Below are positions 18,908-28,135 of a DNA stretch of 50,452 nucleotides, piece after piece. The notes below the pieces were generated by a model. It was not told the origin of the DNA and did no database searches. It worked only from the letters and a program-made list of their open reading frames with translations. Each line of letters starts with the position of its first letter. Position 1 is the stretch's first letter. The DNA comes from Paenibacillus artemisiicola (lineage in GTDB: Bacteria; Bacillota; Bacilli; Paenibacillales; Paenibacillaceae). The position numbers were made by a program, and so were the translations under genes. The stretch lies in assembly GCF_017652985.1 (NCBI RefSeq), contig NZ_JAGGDJ010000042.1, positions 1 through 50,452 of the forward strand. The letters run 5' to 3'.

Positions 18908-19219
18908 TTAGATTTGCATCCGCATGATCTCCTGGTAGGCTTCAATCACTTTGTCGCGGATTTGTGAGGTAAGCTGCAGACTGAGTTCGGCTTGCTGGCT
19001 CGCAACCATGACTTGCGACACGTCGACGTTGCCGAGCATATATTGATCGTTCATCGTATGTACGTTTTGTTCCTGGGTGCTTACGCCGTCAAGCGCCTTT
19101 TGCAGGAAATCGCCGAATGTTTTTGTAATGTCGGACGGCGAAGAAGTACTAAGGCCGTTCGATTCGGCCGGTTTGACGGTCTGGAGCTGCACCGGATTGA
19201 ACGTCATCGGGTTAATCAA
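18908..19219 (-). CDS. fliE: Flagellar hook-basal body protein FliE
   Basis: FliE joins the MS-ring to the rod. The 103-residue protein has the family pattern FGDFLQKALDGVSTQEQNVH and SQVMVASQQAELSLQLTSQI near the C-terminus. The start is a TTG at 19219 with GGAGGG seven bases upstream. An internal ATG four codons on is less well placed. It lies between flgC and fliF. Confidence 0.95.
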   Translation of the reverse strand: MINPMTFNPVQLQTVKPAESNGLSTSSPSDITKTFGDFLQKALDGVSTQEQNVHTMNDQYMLGNVDVSQVMVASQQAELSLQLTSQIRDKVIEAYQEIMRMQI

Positions 19220-19245
19220 CTGTAATCCCTCCGCGGTTTATCTGT

Positions 19246-19698
19246 TTACTTGCCGATTTCAAGCGCTTTGACAAACATGCTCTTCGTGGCGTTCAGCGCC
19301 GTGACGTTCGCCTCGTAGGAACGCGAAGCGGAGATCATGTCCACCATTTCCTTCAGGACGTCGACGTTCGGCATCTTTACATATCCATTCTCGTCTGCGT
19401 CGGGATGGGTCGGATTATAGACCAGCTTGGAAGGGGTCGTATCCTCGATGATTTTCGAAGCTTTCACGCCCGGCGCCGATGCGGAACCGTTCATTTGGCT
19501 GTTCAACGCGTCCGCGAACGATGTCGAACCCGGTTCAAGCACGACCATTTTGCGTTTGTAAGGTTCATAGCGTCCGTTGACGTATGAAGCTCTAGTCGTT
19601 TCTGCATTCGCGATATTCGAAGAAATAACGTCCATGCGGAGTCGCTGGGCCGTCAGCGCCGAAGCGCTGGCATCGAATCCGTTAGTCAATCTCATCAT
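19246..19698 (-). CDS. flgC: Flagellar basal-body rod protein FlgC
   Basis: FlgC is a proximal rod subunit. The 150-residue protein carries the rod signature FDASASALTAQRLRMDVISS NIANAETTRA (residues 8-38) and the C-terminal heptad block VDVLKEMVDMISASRSYEAN. Its start overlaps the flgB stop (ATGA). A second ATG follows directly, so the exact start could be one codon later. Confidence 0.96.
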   Translation of the reverse strand: MMRLTNGFDASASALTAQRLRMDVISSNIANAETTRASYVNGRYEPYKRKMVVLEPGSTSFADALNSQMNGSASAPGVKASKIIEDTTPSKLVYNPTHPDADENGYVKMPNVDVLKEMVDMISASRSYEANVTALNATKSMFVKALEIGK

Positions 19699-20108
19699 CA
19701 GCTTCTCCCTTGGATCCCGATGCGCATCATTTTCACATCATGGCTAATCTGCTGTACATAAAAGTTGTAATTCAGTTGGTTTTTGGCAAGAAGCGACATT
19801 TCTCGATCAATATCGACATTGTTGACGTCGTTATTCATGACGCTCGTCTCGTCGGTCATGACCTGAGTCTCTGGCACTGCCGCGGATGGGCCGATCGTAA
19901 TATGCCTTGGATCCGTGCGCTTTCCGCTTAATTGAGGCGTTCCCGAGCCCATGCTCTGCTCCAATAGGTCTTCGAACATGACGTCGGACCGCTTGAATTT
20001 TGGCGTATCTACATTTGCGATATTGTTGTTTATGACGCGTTGGCGCATTTCCGATGCATTCAGCGCGCCCTGTAAACGACTGAATTCCGGGCCGTTCAAC
20101 AAATTCAC
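19698..20108 (-). CDS. flgB: Flagellar basal-body rod protein FlgB
   Basis: FlgB is the first gene of the operon and encodes a proximal rod subunit. A GTG at 20108 gives 136 residues starting MNLLNGPEFSRLQGALNASE, which matches where family members start. NNNIANVDTPKFKRSDVMFE is the rod signature. The frame stays open upstream to 20183, but those residues do not resemble FlgB. GGGG about eight bases before the GTG is a modest ribosome binding site. Confidence 0.92.
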   Translation of the reverse strand: MNLLNGPEFSRLQGALNASEMRQRVINNNIANVDTPKFKRSDVMFEDLLEQSMGSGTPQLSGKRTDPRHITIGPSAAVPETQVMTDETSVMNNDVNNVDIDREMSLLAKNQLNYNFYVQQISHDVKMMRIGIQGRS

Positions 20109-20171
20109 CAAAAAACCCCACTTTCGAGTGCTTGTGTTGTTAATATTCAACAGAATACTTCGCATTCCTTC

Positions 20172-20221
20172 TTTGTTCGACAAAGAATTATTAAATTTAT
20201 GAGAGCTTCTTGTCGAACAAA
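20172..20221 (-). promoter_or_regulatory. Candidate promoter and 12-bp inverted repeat upstream of the flagellar operon
   Basis: Two exact 12-base arms, TTTGTTCGACAA at 20172-20183 and its reverse complement at 20210-20221, are 26 bases apart. On the leftward strand, TCGACA (20211-20216) and AATAAT (20187-20192) are 18 bases apart and resemble -35 and -10 boxes of a sigma-A promoter. The -35 overlaps one arm, so the repeat could be an operator or a transcript hairpin. Function is inferred. Confidence 0.45.
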
Positions 20222-20266
20222 TCTGCCAATCTAATCTTCCTCAACTTCCTAAATTATTACAATAAG

Positions 20267-20295
20267 AAAAAAGCCCTATCTTTGTCGAAGATAGG
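20267..20295 (-). terminator. Rho-independent terminator after codY
   Basis: Leftward strand: 8-bp stem CCTATCTT/AAGATAGG with a 5-base loop followed by GCTTTTTTCTT. It stands 60 bp after the codY stop and ahead of the flagellar promoter region, separating the two transcription units. Confidence 0.85.
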
Positions 20296-20355
20296 ACTTA
20301 AAAGGGGGCTATTTGTACTGGTTTCGGAATGAAAATGTAATGAAAATTTAATACT

Positions 20356-21126
20356 TTAGCTTTTGTTTTTTTTCAGCTCCTGGAGAAGCTGCGCATTCAA
20401 GATCCGGATATAGGTCCCTTTCATACCCAAGGACCTGGTTTCGATCACGCCGGCGCTTTCCAGTTTCCGCAGCGCGTTGACGATGACCGACCGGGTGATG
20501 CCGACGCGGTCCGCGATCTTGGAAGCGACCAGCAGTCCTTCCTTTCCGTCCAGCTCGTCGAAAATATGCTCGACCGCTTCCAGCTCGCTGAAGGACAGCG
20601 ATCCGACCGCGACCGCGACGACGGTCCTGCTTCTCGCTTCCTGCTCGATCTCTTCCGCTCGCTCGCGCAAGATTTCCATGCCGACGATCGTACTGCCGTA
20701 CTCCGCCAAAATGAGTTCGTCGTCGCCGAACGGCTCGGAGCTGCGAAGCAAGATCAGCGTGCCCAATCGGTCGCGGCCGCCTACGATCGGGACGACGGTC
20801 ATAATTTCTTGGGCGCCCATCATCGGGAACGACTCGGCGATGCCGCTGTCGGATTTCACGTTCGTCGCGGTTTCCTGCATGTTCATGAAGCGGTCGTTGC
20901 TCTCGGGCGACAAGCGGAGCTCGCCGGCAGGCAGCGCCCTCAGCTGCTCGTGCTGATAAGGCCCCGCCGCCGCGGATCCCAGTACTTTCCCTTTGCGGCT
21001 GACGACGAACACGTCGGCTTGAATGGTCGTACTCAGAACCTCCGCCATCTCCCGGAAGTTGAGCGCCCCTCCGGCCGCGCGCTGCAGCAGCCGGTTGAGC
21101 GTTCTTGTCTTTGCCAATAAAATCAT
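20356..21126 (-). CDS. codY: Global nutrient regulator CodY
   Basis: CodY represses stationary-phase and nutrient-scavenging genes when branched-chain amino acids and GTP are plentiful. In Bacillus it also affects motility. The 256-residue protein has the N-terminal GAF ligand domain (LLAKTRTLNRLLQRAAGGAL near the start) and a C-terminal winged helix with GITRSVIVNALRKLESAGVI. It follows hslU and precedes the fla operon, the conserved codVWXY-fla order apart from the missing codV. Confidence 0.98.
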   Translation of the reverse strand: MILLAKTRTLNRLLQRAAGGALNFREMAEVLSTTIQADVFVVSRKGKVLGSAAAGPYQHEQLRALPAGELRLSPESNDRFMNMQETATNVKSDSGIAESFPMMGAQEIMTVVPIVGGRDRLGTLILLRSSEPFGDDELILAEYGSTIVGMEILRERAEEIEQEARSRTVVAVAVGSLSFSELEAVEHIFDELDGKEGLLVASKIADRVGITRSVIVNALRKLESAGVIETRSLGMKGTYIRILNAQLLQELKKNKS

Positions 21127-21158
21127 TGCCGTTTGCCTCCTACTTTCCTGTCCGTTCC

Positions 21159-22568
21159 TTACAGTATATATTGACTCAGATCGCGATTTTTCGCAATATT
21201 GCCCAGCTTCTCGCGCACGTATTCCGGCGTGATGGTCATTTCTTCAAGCGACAGTTCCGGCGCTTCGAACGACAGATCCTCGAGCAGCTTCTCCAAAATG
21301 GTATGCAGTCTGCGAGCCCCGATATTTTCGGTGTTTTTGTTCACGTCAGCCGCGATCGAAGCCAGCTCCCGCACGGCTTCGTCCGAGAACGTGATCGTGA
21401 TGCCCTCGGTTTCGAGCAGCGACGTGTACTGCTTCGTCAGTGCGTTCTTCGGCTCCGTCAAAATCTTTACGAAATCTTCAAGACTCAGGTTCGTCAATTC
21501 CACCCGGATCGGGAACCGGCCCTGCAATTCCGGAATGAGATCGGACGGCTTCGCCATATGGAAAGCGCCGGCCGCGATGAACAGCACGTAGTCGGTCTTG
21601 ACCGGACCGTACTTCGTCATTACGGTCGAGCCTTCGACGATCGGCAAAATATCGCGCTGTACGCCTTCGCGGGAAACGTCCGGACCGGAGCCGCGGGACG
21701 AGCTCGCGACCTTGTCGATCTCGTCGATGAAGATAATGCCCGACTGCTCCGCCCGGTTAACGGATTCGGCAATGACGTCGTCCATGTCGATCAACTTGTT
21801 CGCTTCCTCCTGGGTAAGCGCCTTGCGCGCCTCCTTGATCGGCAGCTTCCGCTTCTTGGAGCGCTTCGGCATGAGCTGGCCGAACAGCTCCTGCATGTTC
21901 GCGCCCATGCCCATGCCTTCGTTGCCTTGTCCCGCCAGCATGTCGAGCATGTTCGGCGAATTGTCTTCGACCTCGATCTCGATGATTTCGTTTTCCAGCT
22001 TGCCGGTCGCCAGCTGCTCCTTGACCTGCTTGCGGCGCTCGAGGACCGACGCGCTTTCTTCCGGCTCCGCTTCCGGTTCTTTAGACCCGGAGGAGGAGTT
22101 GCCGAACAGCATTTCCAGCGGGTTTTTCGACGACTTGGCTTTCACGGACGAAGGCACCAGCATCGCGACGATCCGTTCGTTCGCCATCGCTTCCGCCTTG
22201 TCCTTCACCTTCTCCGTCTTCTCCAGCTTGACCATGCGGATCGCCGTTTCCACGAGGTCGCGGACCATTGATTCGACGTCGCGCCCAACGTAGCCGACTT
22301 CCGTGAACTTCGTCGCTTCCACCTTGACGAACGGCGCATTGACCAGTTTGGCCAGCCGTCTCGCGATCTCGGTTTTGCCGACGCCGGTCGGCCCGATCAT
22401 GAGTATGTTTTTCGGTACGATTTCGTCGCGAATCGCTTCATCCAAGCGGCTGCGGCGGTAGCGGTTGCGCAGCGCGACCGCGACGGAGCGCTTCGCTTGC
22501 TTCTGGCCCACGATGTATTTATCCAGCTCGGCGACGATCTGTTTCGGTGTCATTGCTTCGTTTGGCAT
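21159..22568 (-). CDS. hslU: HslU/ClpY ATPase subunit of the HslUV protease
   Basis: HslU is the hexameric AAA+ unfoldase that feeds substrates to the HslV peptidase. The 469-residue protein shows Walker A GPTGVGKTE at residues 59-67 and Walker B IIFIDEIDK. A Glu/Lys-rich I-domain (about residues 110-240) is present, and the C-terminus YIL inserts into HslV. It is the codX gene of the Bacillus cod operon. hslV lies 46 bp upstream. Confidence 0.97.
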   Translation of the reverse strand: MPNEAMTPKQIVAELDKYIVGQKQAKRSVAVALRNRYRRSRLDEAIRDEIVPKNILMIGPTGVGKTEIARRLAKLVNAPFVKVEATKFTEVGYVGRDVESMVRDLVETAIRMVKLEKTEKVKDKAEAMANERIVAMLVPSSVKAKSSKNPLEMLFGNSSSGSKEPEAEPEESASVLERRKQVKEQLATGKLENEIIEIEVEDNSPNMLDMLAGQGNEGMGMGANMQELFGQLMPKRSKKRKLPIKEARKALTQEEANKLIDMDDVIAESVNRAEQSGIIFIDEIDKVASSSRGSGPDVSREGVQRDILPIVEGSTVMTKYGPVKTDYVLFIAAGAFHMAKPSDLIPELQGRFPIRVELTNLSLEDFVKILTEPKNALTKQYTSLLETEGITITFSDEAVRELASIAADVNKNTENIGARRLHTILEKLLEDLSFEAPELSLEEMTITPEYVREKLGNIAKNRDLSQYIL

Positions 22569-22614
22569 CTCGAATCCCTCCGATTTACGTCCAAATATTC
22601 CTTATACTAGCAGT

Positions 22615-23160
22615 CTATTCGATCTCTTCCACAATAATATTCCGATTCGTAAACACGCAGATGTCGGCCGCGATTTCGAGCGCCGATCTCACCATATCCT
22701 TCGCTTCGAGCTGCGGCGCGTGCTGACGGATGGCTCTTGCGGCCGCAAGCGCGAAGCTGCCGCCGGAACCGATCGCGAGAATGCCGTCGTCCGGCTCGAT
22801 GATCTCCCCGCCCCCCGAAATAAGCAGCAGTCCCGTCGCATCCATGACGATCATCATGGCTTCCAGCTTGCGCAATACGCGATCCGAGCGCCAATCTTTA
22901 GCCAATTCCACTGCCGCGCGCTGCAGGTTGCCGTGATGCTCCTCCAGCTTGCCTTCGAATTTCTCGAACAACGAGATCGCGTCGGCGACCGATCCCGCGA
23001 ATCCGGCGATGACTTGGCCGCGGTAAAGTCGCCGTACTTTCTTCGCGCTGTGCTTCATGACCATGCTGTTCCCGAACGTCACCTGGCCGTCGCCGGCAAT
23101 CGCGCCCTTCCCGTTGTGGCGGACCGCGCAGATCGTCGTAGCATGAAACTCCATATTCAT
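22615..23160 (-). CDS. hslV: HslV/ClpQ peptidase subunit of the HslUV protease
   Basis: HslV is a proteasome-like threonine (or serine) peptidase. With the ATG at 23160 (GGAGGG seven bases upstream) the 181-residue protein begins MNMEFHATTICAVRHNGKGA. The conserved TTI lies at residues 8-10, so a short leader precedes the usual N-terminal nucleophile, as in Bacillus-type CodW proteins. GDGQVTFGN and GSGGSFALAAARAI are family motifs. A frame extension to 23190 has no support. In B. subtilis codV (XerC) would be the next gene upstream, but here there is none. Confidence 0.95.
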   Translation of the reverse strand: MNMEFHATTICAVRHNGKGAIAGDGQVTFGNSMVMKHSAKKVRRLYRGQVIAGFAGSVADAISLFEKFEGKLEEHHGNLQRAAVELAKDWRSDRVLRKLEAMMIVMDATGLLLISGGGEIIEPDDGILAIGSGGSFALAAARAIRQHAPQLEAKDMVRSALEIAADICVFTNRNIIVEEIE

Positions 23161-23263
23161 CGTAAACCCTCCTTCATCGAAATGGACCAAGCATGAACGG
23201 CTATGTATGTCGGAATAGAGAAAATGTTAATCGTGGAAATAGCTTGATTTTTGAAAAAACTTC

Positions 23264-23309
23264 AAAAAAACTAAACAGCGGCCGCTTATCGTTCGTTGCT
23301 GCCGCTGTT
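23264..23309 (-). terminator. Rho-independent terminator after trmFO
   Basis: Leftward strand: AACAGCGGC pairs with GCCGCTGTT around an 18-base loop and is followed by a run of T. A smaller stem (AACCGCA/TGCGGTT) lies just before it at the trmFO stop. It separates trmFO from hslV, so hslVU-codY probably has its own promoter in the 100 bp upstream. Confidence 0.7.
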
Positions 23310-23337
23310 GGCTTATCCTGAACCGCATGCTTTGCGG

Positions 23338-24687
23338 TTAATCGTACAGCGCTTCGGTTTTACCGGCGTCCGCCAGCTGCGACTCTTTGAACCGAGCCAG
23401 CTGCTCGAGCGCCCGGTTAGCGATCGCGTCGTTCTTGTCCTTCTTGCTGCGCATCCGCTTCTCGAGCGGCGGGAAGAGGCCGAAATTAGCGTTCATCGGC
23501 TGGAAATGCTTGAAATCCGCCGTCGTAATGTATTGCGCCATGCTGCCGAGCGTGGTGTCCGCCGGGAAGACGACGGGCTCCATGCCCTTCGCGACCCGAC
23601 CGGCGTTGATCCCGGCGATGAGCCCAGATGCCGCCGATTCGACGTATCCTTCCACGCCGGTCATTTGGCCGGCGAAGAATAGCTTGTCGCGTTTGTTCGT
23701 CTGGTAGGTCGGCTTAAGCAACCTCGGCGAGTTGATGAACGTATTCCGGTGCATGACGCCGTACCGCACGAATTCCGCGTTTTCCAAACCCGGAATCAGG
23801 GACAGGACGCGCTTCTGCTCGCCCCACTTAAGATGCGTCTGGAAGCCGACCAAGTTGTACAGCGTGCCTGCGGCGTTATCCTGACGCAACTGCACGACCG
23901 CATGGGGCAGCTTTCCCGTATGGGGATTAATCAACCCGACGGGCTTCATCGGCCCGAACAGCACGGTCTGCTTGCCGCGGCTCGCCATGACCTCGATCGG
24001 CATGCAGCCTTCGAAGTACTGCTCCTTCTCGAATTCCTTCACTTCGGCCGTCTCCGCCGTAATTAGCGCGTCGTAGAACCGTTCGAATTCCTCTTCCGTC
24101 ATCGGGCAGTTCAGGTAGGCCGCCTCGCCTTTGTCATACCTTGAGGCCAAATATACTTTCGACATATCGATGGAATCTTTCTCGACGATCGGCGCGGCGG
24201 CATCGTAGAAATAAAAATATTCTTCGCCGAGCAGCCCTTGAATTTGCGCCGAGAGGCGCGGGGCCGTGAGCGGCCCGGTCGCGATCAGCACGATTCCGTC
24301 GGTCGGGATTTCCGTCATTTCTTCCGTACGCACGTCGATCAGCGGATGTTCCTTCAGAATCCGCGTCACGTCGCCGGAGAAGCCGTCGCGATCGACGGCG
24401 AGCGCGCCGCCCGCCGGAACGGCGTTCCGGTCCGCGCAATCCAGGATGAGCGAGTTCATGCGGCGCATTTCTTCTTTCAATACGCCGACCGCATTGGTCA
24501 ATCCGTTCGCGCGGAGACTGTTGCTGCATACCAGCTCCGCGAATTGGTTCGTATGGTGAGCCGGCGTTTTGGTAGCCGGCCTCATTTCGTAGAGCGTAAC
24601 CGGTACGCCTTGCGAGGCGATTTGCCATGCGGCTTCGCTGCCCGCGAGACCCGCGCCGACGACCGTAACACGTTGCACTTCAGACAC
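23338..24687 (-). CDS. trmFO: Methylenetetrahydrofolate-tRNA uracil-5 methyltransferase TrmFO
   Basis: TrmFO methylates U54 in the T-loop of tRNA using methylenetetrahydrofolate and FAD. The 449-residue protein has the FAD-binding GAGLAGSEAA at residues 11-20 and the family segment HHTNQFAELVCSNSLRANGL. The C-terminal block is FFAGQMTGVEGYVESAASGL. It follows topA after 35 bp, the common Bacillota order. No oddities. Confidence 0.97.
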   Translation of the reverse strand: MSEVQRVTVVGAGLAGSEAAWQIASQGVPVTLYEMRPATKTPAHHTNQFAELVCSNSLRANGLTNAVGVLKEEMRRMNSLILDCADRNAVPAGGALAVDRDGFSGDVTRILKEHPLIDVRTEEMTEIPTDGIVLIATGPLTAPRLSAQIQGLLGEEYFYFYDAAAPIVEKDSIDMSKVYLASRYDKGEAAYLNCPMTEEEFERFYDALITAETAEVKEFEKEQYFEGCMPIEVMASRGKQTVLFGPMKPVGLINPHTGKLPHAVVQLRQDNAAGTLYNLVGFQTHLKWGEQKRVLSLIPGLENAEFVRYGVMHRNTFINSPRLLKPTYQTNKRDKLFFAGQMTGVEGYVESAASGLIAGINAGRVAKGMEPVVFPADTTLGSMAQYITTADFKHFQPMNANFGLFPPLEKRMRSKKDKNDAIANRALEQLARFKESQLADAGKTEALYD

Positions 24688-24722
24688 TGCGTTTACCTTC
24701 CTTTCAATTCCGAAGCCTTCCT

Positions 24723-26828
24723 CTACAATTCAGCGGATTCCGGCTCTTCCACCACTTCTTCGTTATGTTCGCATTGGGTGCAGACGAGCTTCGCGCCGCT
24801 TCGGTTGCGTTTCTCGACCATGAGCCCGCCGCAATTCGGACACGGCTTGCTGGCCGGTTTATCCCAGGAGACGTAGTCGCATCCCGGATACTGGTCGCAG
24901 CCGTAGAAGTACCGTCCCTTCTTGCTGCGCCGCTCGATGATTTTGCCGACTTTGCATTTCGGGCAAGCGACGCCGATGTCTTTGACGATCGGTTTCGTAT
25001 TCCGGCATTCCGGGAAGCCGGAGCAGGCCAGGAATTTGCCGAAACGCCCCATTTTGAATACCATATGCCGGCCGCATTTCTCGCAAATTTCATCGGACAC
25101 TTCGTCCTGCAGCTCGACTTCCTTCATTTCCTCTTCGGCGACCTCAAGCCGCTTCTCGAACGAATCGTAGAAATTGCCGAGCACGCGGACCCAGTCCACT
25201 TTGCCGTCTTCCACGTGGTCGAGGTCTTCTTCCATATGAGCGGTAAATTCGGCATCCAAGATTTCAGGAAAAAATTCCTCCATCATTTGAATGACGAGCT
25301 CGCCAAGCTCCGTCGGAATGAACCGTTTCTCTTCCATCGCGACGTAACCGCGCTTCTGGATCGTCTCCAGCGTCGGCGCGTACGTACTTGGCCGGCCGAT
25401 GCCGATTTCCTCCATCATGCGGACGAGACGCGCTTCGGAATACCTCGGCGGCGGCTGCGTGAAGTGCTGCTTCGGCTCGACGGCATCCGCCGCAATCGAT
25501 TCCTCGACGGCGAGCGGAGGCAGGAACTTCTCTTCGTCGGCCGCGCCTTCGTCATCGCTGCCTTCCACGTAAATCTTCATGAAGCCCGGGAATTTCACCT
25601 TCGACCCGACGGAACGGAAAACGGCGCCGTTGCCCACGTTGAAGTCGACCGTCATCGTGTCCAGCACCGCCGAAGACATCTGGCTCGCGACGAACCGCTC
25701 CCAGACGAGCTTATACAGCCGGAATTGATCGCGGCTCAAAAATTCCTTCACCGTTTCGGGATCGCGCAGCACGGATGTCGGCCGTACCGCTTCGTGCGCG
25801 TCCTGCGCGTTGCTGTTCTTCTTGGCATACACGCGCGGCTGTTCCGGCGCGTAGGACGGTCCGTATTTCTCTTCGATATAGCCTTTCGTTTCTTCCTGCG
25901 CGACGGGCGAGACACGCGTCGAATCCGTTCTCATGTAAGTAATGAGACCGACGGTGCCTTCCTTGCCCAAATCGACGCCCTCGTAAAGCTGCTGCGCCAC
26001 GGACATCGTCTTGGACGCGCGGAAGCCGAGCTTGCGCGCCGCTTCCTGCTGAAGCGAGCTCGTCGTGAAAGGTGCCGCGGGATTGCGCATCCGTTCCTTC
26101 TCTTTCACTTCGCTTACGGTAAACGGAGCGGATCCCATCGCGTCCAGCACCGTCTGCATTTGCGCTTCGTTGCCGAGCTCCAGTTTCTCGCCGTTCAGCC
26201 CGTAGAACTTGGCTTCGAACGCCGTGTTCCCTTTTTTCAGCTGCGCGGTGATGGTCCAATATTCTTCCGGCACGAACGCGTCGATCTCGTTCTCGCGATC
26301 GATGATCAGCTTCACGGCAACGGATTGCACGCGGCCCGCGGACAGCCCTTTTTTGACTTTCTTCCATAATAGAGGGCTGATTTTGTAGCCGACGAGCCGG
26401 TCCAATATCCGGCGCGCCTGCTGCGCGTTCACCAGATCCATATTGATCGGCCGCGGCGTCTTGAACGCGTCTTTTACGGCCTGCTTGGTAATCTCGTTAA
26501 AAACGACGCGGCACGTATCGCTCTCGTCGATCTCGAGGTAATGCGCCAAGTGCCACGCGATCGCCTCGCCTTCGCGGTCGGGGTCAGCCGCGAGATAAAC
26601 TTTTTTTACTTTTTTGCTGGCATCTTTCAGTTCCTTCAGGACACTGCCTTTGCCGCGAATGGTAATATATTTGGGTTGAAAGTCGTTTTCGACTTCGACG
26701 CCGATTTGGCTCTTGGGCAAGTCGCGGATATGACCCATCGACGCTTTGACGATAAATTTGCTGCCGAGATATTTGCCGATCGTTTTTGCTTTCGCCGGCG
26801 ACTCGACGATGACCAATGAATCCGCCAT
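24723..26828 (-). CDS. topA: DNA topoisomerase I TopA
   Basis: TopA relaxes negative supercoils. The 701-residue protein has the Toprim domain (SLVIVESPAKAKTIGKYLG and DPDREGEAIAWHL) and the catalytic Tyr298 in GLITYMRTDS. Three C-terminal four-cysteine zinc modules begin at CEKCG, CPKCK and CPNCG. It lies 27 bp after dprA and shares its direction. Confidence 0.98.
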   Translation of the reverse strand: MADSLVIVESPAKAKTIGKYLGSKFIVKASMGHIRDLPKSQIGVEVENDFQPKYITIRGKGSVLKELKDASKKVKKVYLAADPDREGEAIAWHLAHYLEIDESDTCRVVFNEITKQAVKDAFKTPRPINMDLVNAQQARRILDRLVGYKISPLLWKKVKKGLSAGRVQSVAVKLIIDRENEIDAFVPEEYWTITAQLKKGNTAFEAKFYGLNGEKLELGNEAQMQTVLDAMGSAPFTVSEVKEKERMRNPAAPFTTSSLQQEAARKLGFRASKTMSVAQQLYEGVDLGKEGTVGLITYMRTDSTRVSPVAQEETKGYIEEKYGPSYAPEQPRVYAKKNSNAQDAHEAVRPTSVLRDPETVKEFLSRDQFRLYKLVWERFVASQMSSAVLDTMTVDFNVGNGAVFRSVGSKVKFPGFMKIYVEGSDDEGAADEEKFLPPLAVEESIAADAVEPKQHFTQPPPRYSEARLVRMMEEIGIGRPSTYAPTLETIQKRGYVAMEEKRFIPTELGELVIQMMEEFFPEILDAEFTAHMEEDLDHVEDGKVDWVRVLGNFYDSFEKRLEVAEEEMKEVELQDEVSDEICEKCGRHMVFKMGRFGKFLACSGFPECRNTKPIVKDIGVACPKCKVGKIIERRSKKGRYFYGCDQYPGCDYVSWDKPASKPCPNCGGLMVEKRNRSGAKLVCTQCEHNEEVVEEPESAEL

Positions 26829-26854
26829 GGCGTGCCCTCCTCTCCGCTTATTCG

Positions 26855-27970
26855 TTACAATACACTATATATGGAACCGGGATGCTGTTCAATCTTCCGT
26901 TTTATAGTTAAATTTATCAGAACTGAATGCAAAAGTCCAAACGGGAAGCCCGAGAGCTCGTGCAGCTCGTCCGTCGTGCGCGCTTCTTCCCGCAAAAAAC
27001 GATAGATCAACGCCTCGTTTTCATCCAGCGCGACGTCTGCTTCAGCCGCGGTTCCGGCCTTATCCGGACTAGCCGTACGGCCGAAATCAAACAGCCCTTC
27101 GTACTCCTCGAGAATGTCCTGAACCGATGCCACGAGCTTCGCGCCTTGCCGGATCAAGCCGTTCGTACCCGCGCTCTTCGGAGACGAGACCGGCCCCGGA
27201 ACGGCGAAGACGTCTCTCGACATGTCCAGCGCTTGATCCGCCGTGATGAGCGAGCCGCTTCGCTCGGCCGCCTCCACGACAACGGTGCCGAGCGACAAAC
27301 CCGCGATGATGCGATTGCGCAGCGGGAACAACCCGGGATGAAACGGCGTGTTCGGCGGAACCTCCGAGACGATCAGCCCTTGATTCGCGATTCGCTGGTA
27401 GAGCAGCCGGTTCTCGGCGGGATATACGCGGTCTACCGGCGTCCCCAGGACGGCGATCGTGCTGCCGGCGCCATTCAGCGCTCCTTCGTGCGCAAGCGCG
27501 TCTATACCGCGCGCAAGGCCGCTGACGACGGTAACGCCCCTCTCCGACAGCCCTTCGGCCAGCGAAGACGCCGTCTTCCTCCCGTAAGACGTCGGCCCTC
27601 TCGTGCCGACGATCGAGATCGCGTGCCGACTCAGCAGTTCGGCGCGGCCGATGAGATAAAGCACCCAAGGCGGCTGCGGCGATTCGCGGAGAAGTTCAGG
27701 GTAGTCATCGTCGAAATAGGTCAAGTAGGATATGCCCCGCTCGCCCGCTTGCTGCCGGCGTCTCGCGGGATCAACGGTTGAAAACGCATTCGTTAATGCC
27801 AGCGCCTGTTCCGGCTTCAGTCCGACGGAGCTGATCCATGCTTCCGGCTTGAAGCGTTCATAATCCGGCCATCGGCCGCATTCGACGGCCTTGCGTACCG
27901 ACTTCCAGCCGACGGACGGCGTTTCGTGCAGCGTGATGAGCGCTTCCGCTCTACGATTCAATTCGTTCAT
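26855..27970 (-). CDS. dprA: DNA-processing protein DprA (Smf)
   Basis: DprA binds incoming single-stranded DNA during natural transformation and loads RecA. The ATG at 27970 gives 371 residues starting MNELNRRAEALITLHETPSV. The Rossmann-like core has SIVGTRGPTSYGRK and VVSGLARGIDALAHEGAL, then LPLRNRIIAGLS-type sequence (LFPLRNRIIAGLSLGTVVVE). The C-terminal region is a winged-helix-like domain. The open frame extends to 28081 but those residues lie under the sucD terminator. The second transformation-linked gene of the region, comM, is interrupted about 3 kb away. Confidence 0.96.
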   Translation of the reverse strand: MNELNRRAEALITLHETPSVGWKSVRKAVECGRWPDYERFKPEAWISSVGLKPEQALALTNAFSTVDPARRRQQAGERGISYLTYFDDDYPELLRESPQPPWVLYLIGRAELLSRHAISIVGTRGPTSYGRKTASSLAEGLSERGVTVVSGLARGIDALAHEGALNGAGSTIAVLGTPVDRVYPAENRLLYQRIANQGLIVSEVPPNTPFHPGLFPLRNRIIAGLSLGTVVVEAAERSGSLITADQALDMSRDVFAVPGPVSSPKSAGTNGLIRQGAKLVASVQDILEEYEGLFDFGRTASPDKAGTAAEADVALDENEALIYRFLREEARTTDELHELSGFPFGLLHSVLINLTIKRKIEQHPGSIYSVL

Positions 27971-28051
27971 TGGAATGTCCCAGCCCCTTAAGGACCCGCA
28001 TCCTATTTTGCTTGAGGCATCAACAGAATGCAAGCCGATTTTTGCAAAACA

Positions 28052-28100
28052 ATAAAAAAAGCAACCTCTCCGGCCCGTCAAGGGGTTGGAAAGGTTGCTT
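28052..28100 (-). terminator. Rho-independent terminator after sucD
   Basis: Leftward strand: AAGCAACCTTTCC pairs with GGAGAGGTTGCTT (one mismatch or wobble) followed by TTTTTTATTG. It lies 36 bp after the sucD stop and before dprA. Confidence 0.9.
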
Positions 28101-28135
28101 ACCTTCTAGAATGGACTATGCGATTCAAGCGAACG

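Noticed and set aside
26855..28081. Longer DprA start at 28081
   Set aside because: The extra 37 residues lie over the sucD terminator and do not resemble DprA. The ATG at 27970 starts a normal family N-terminus.
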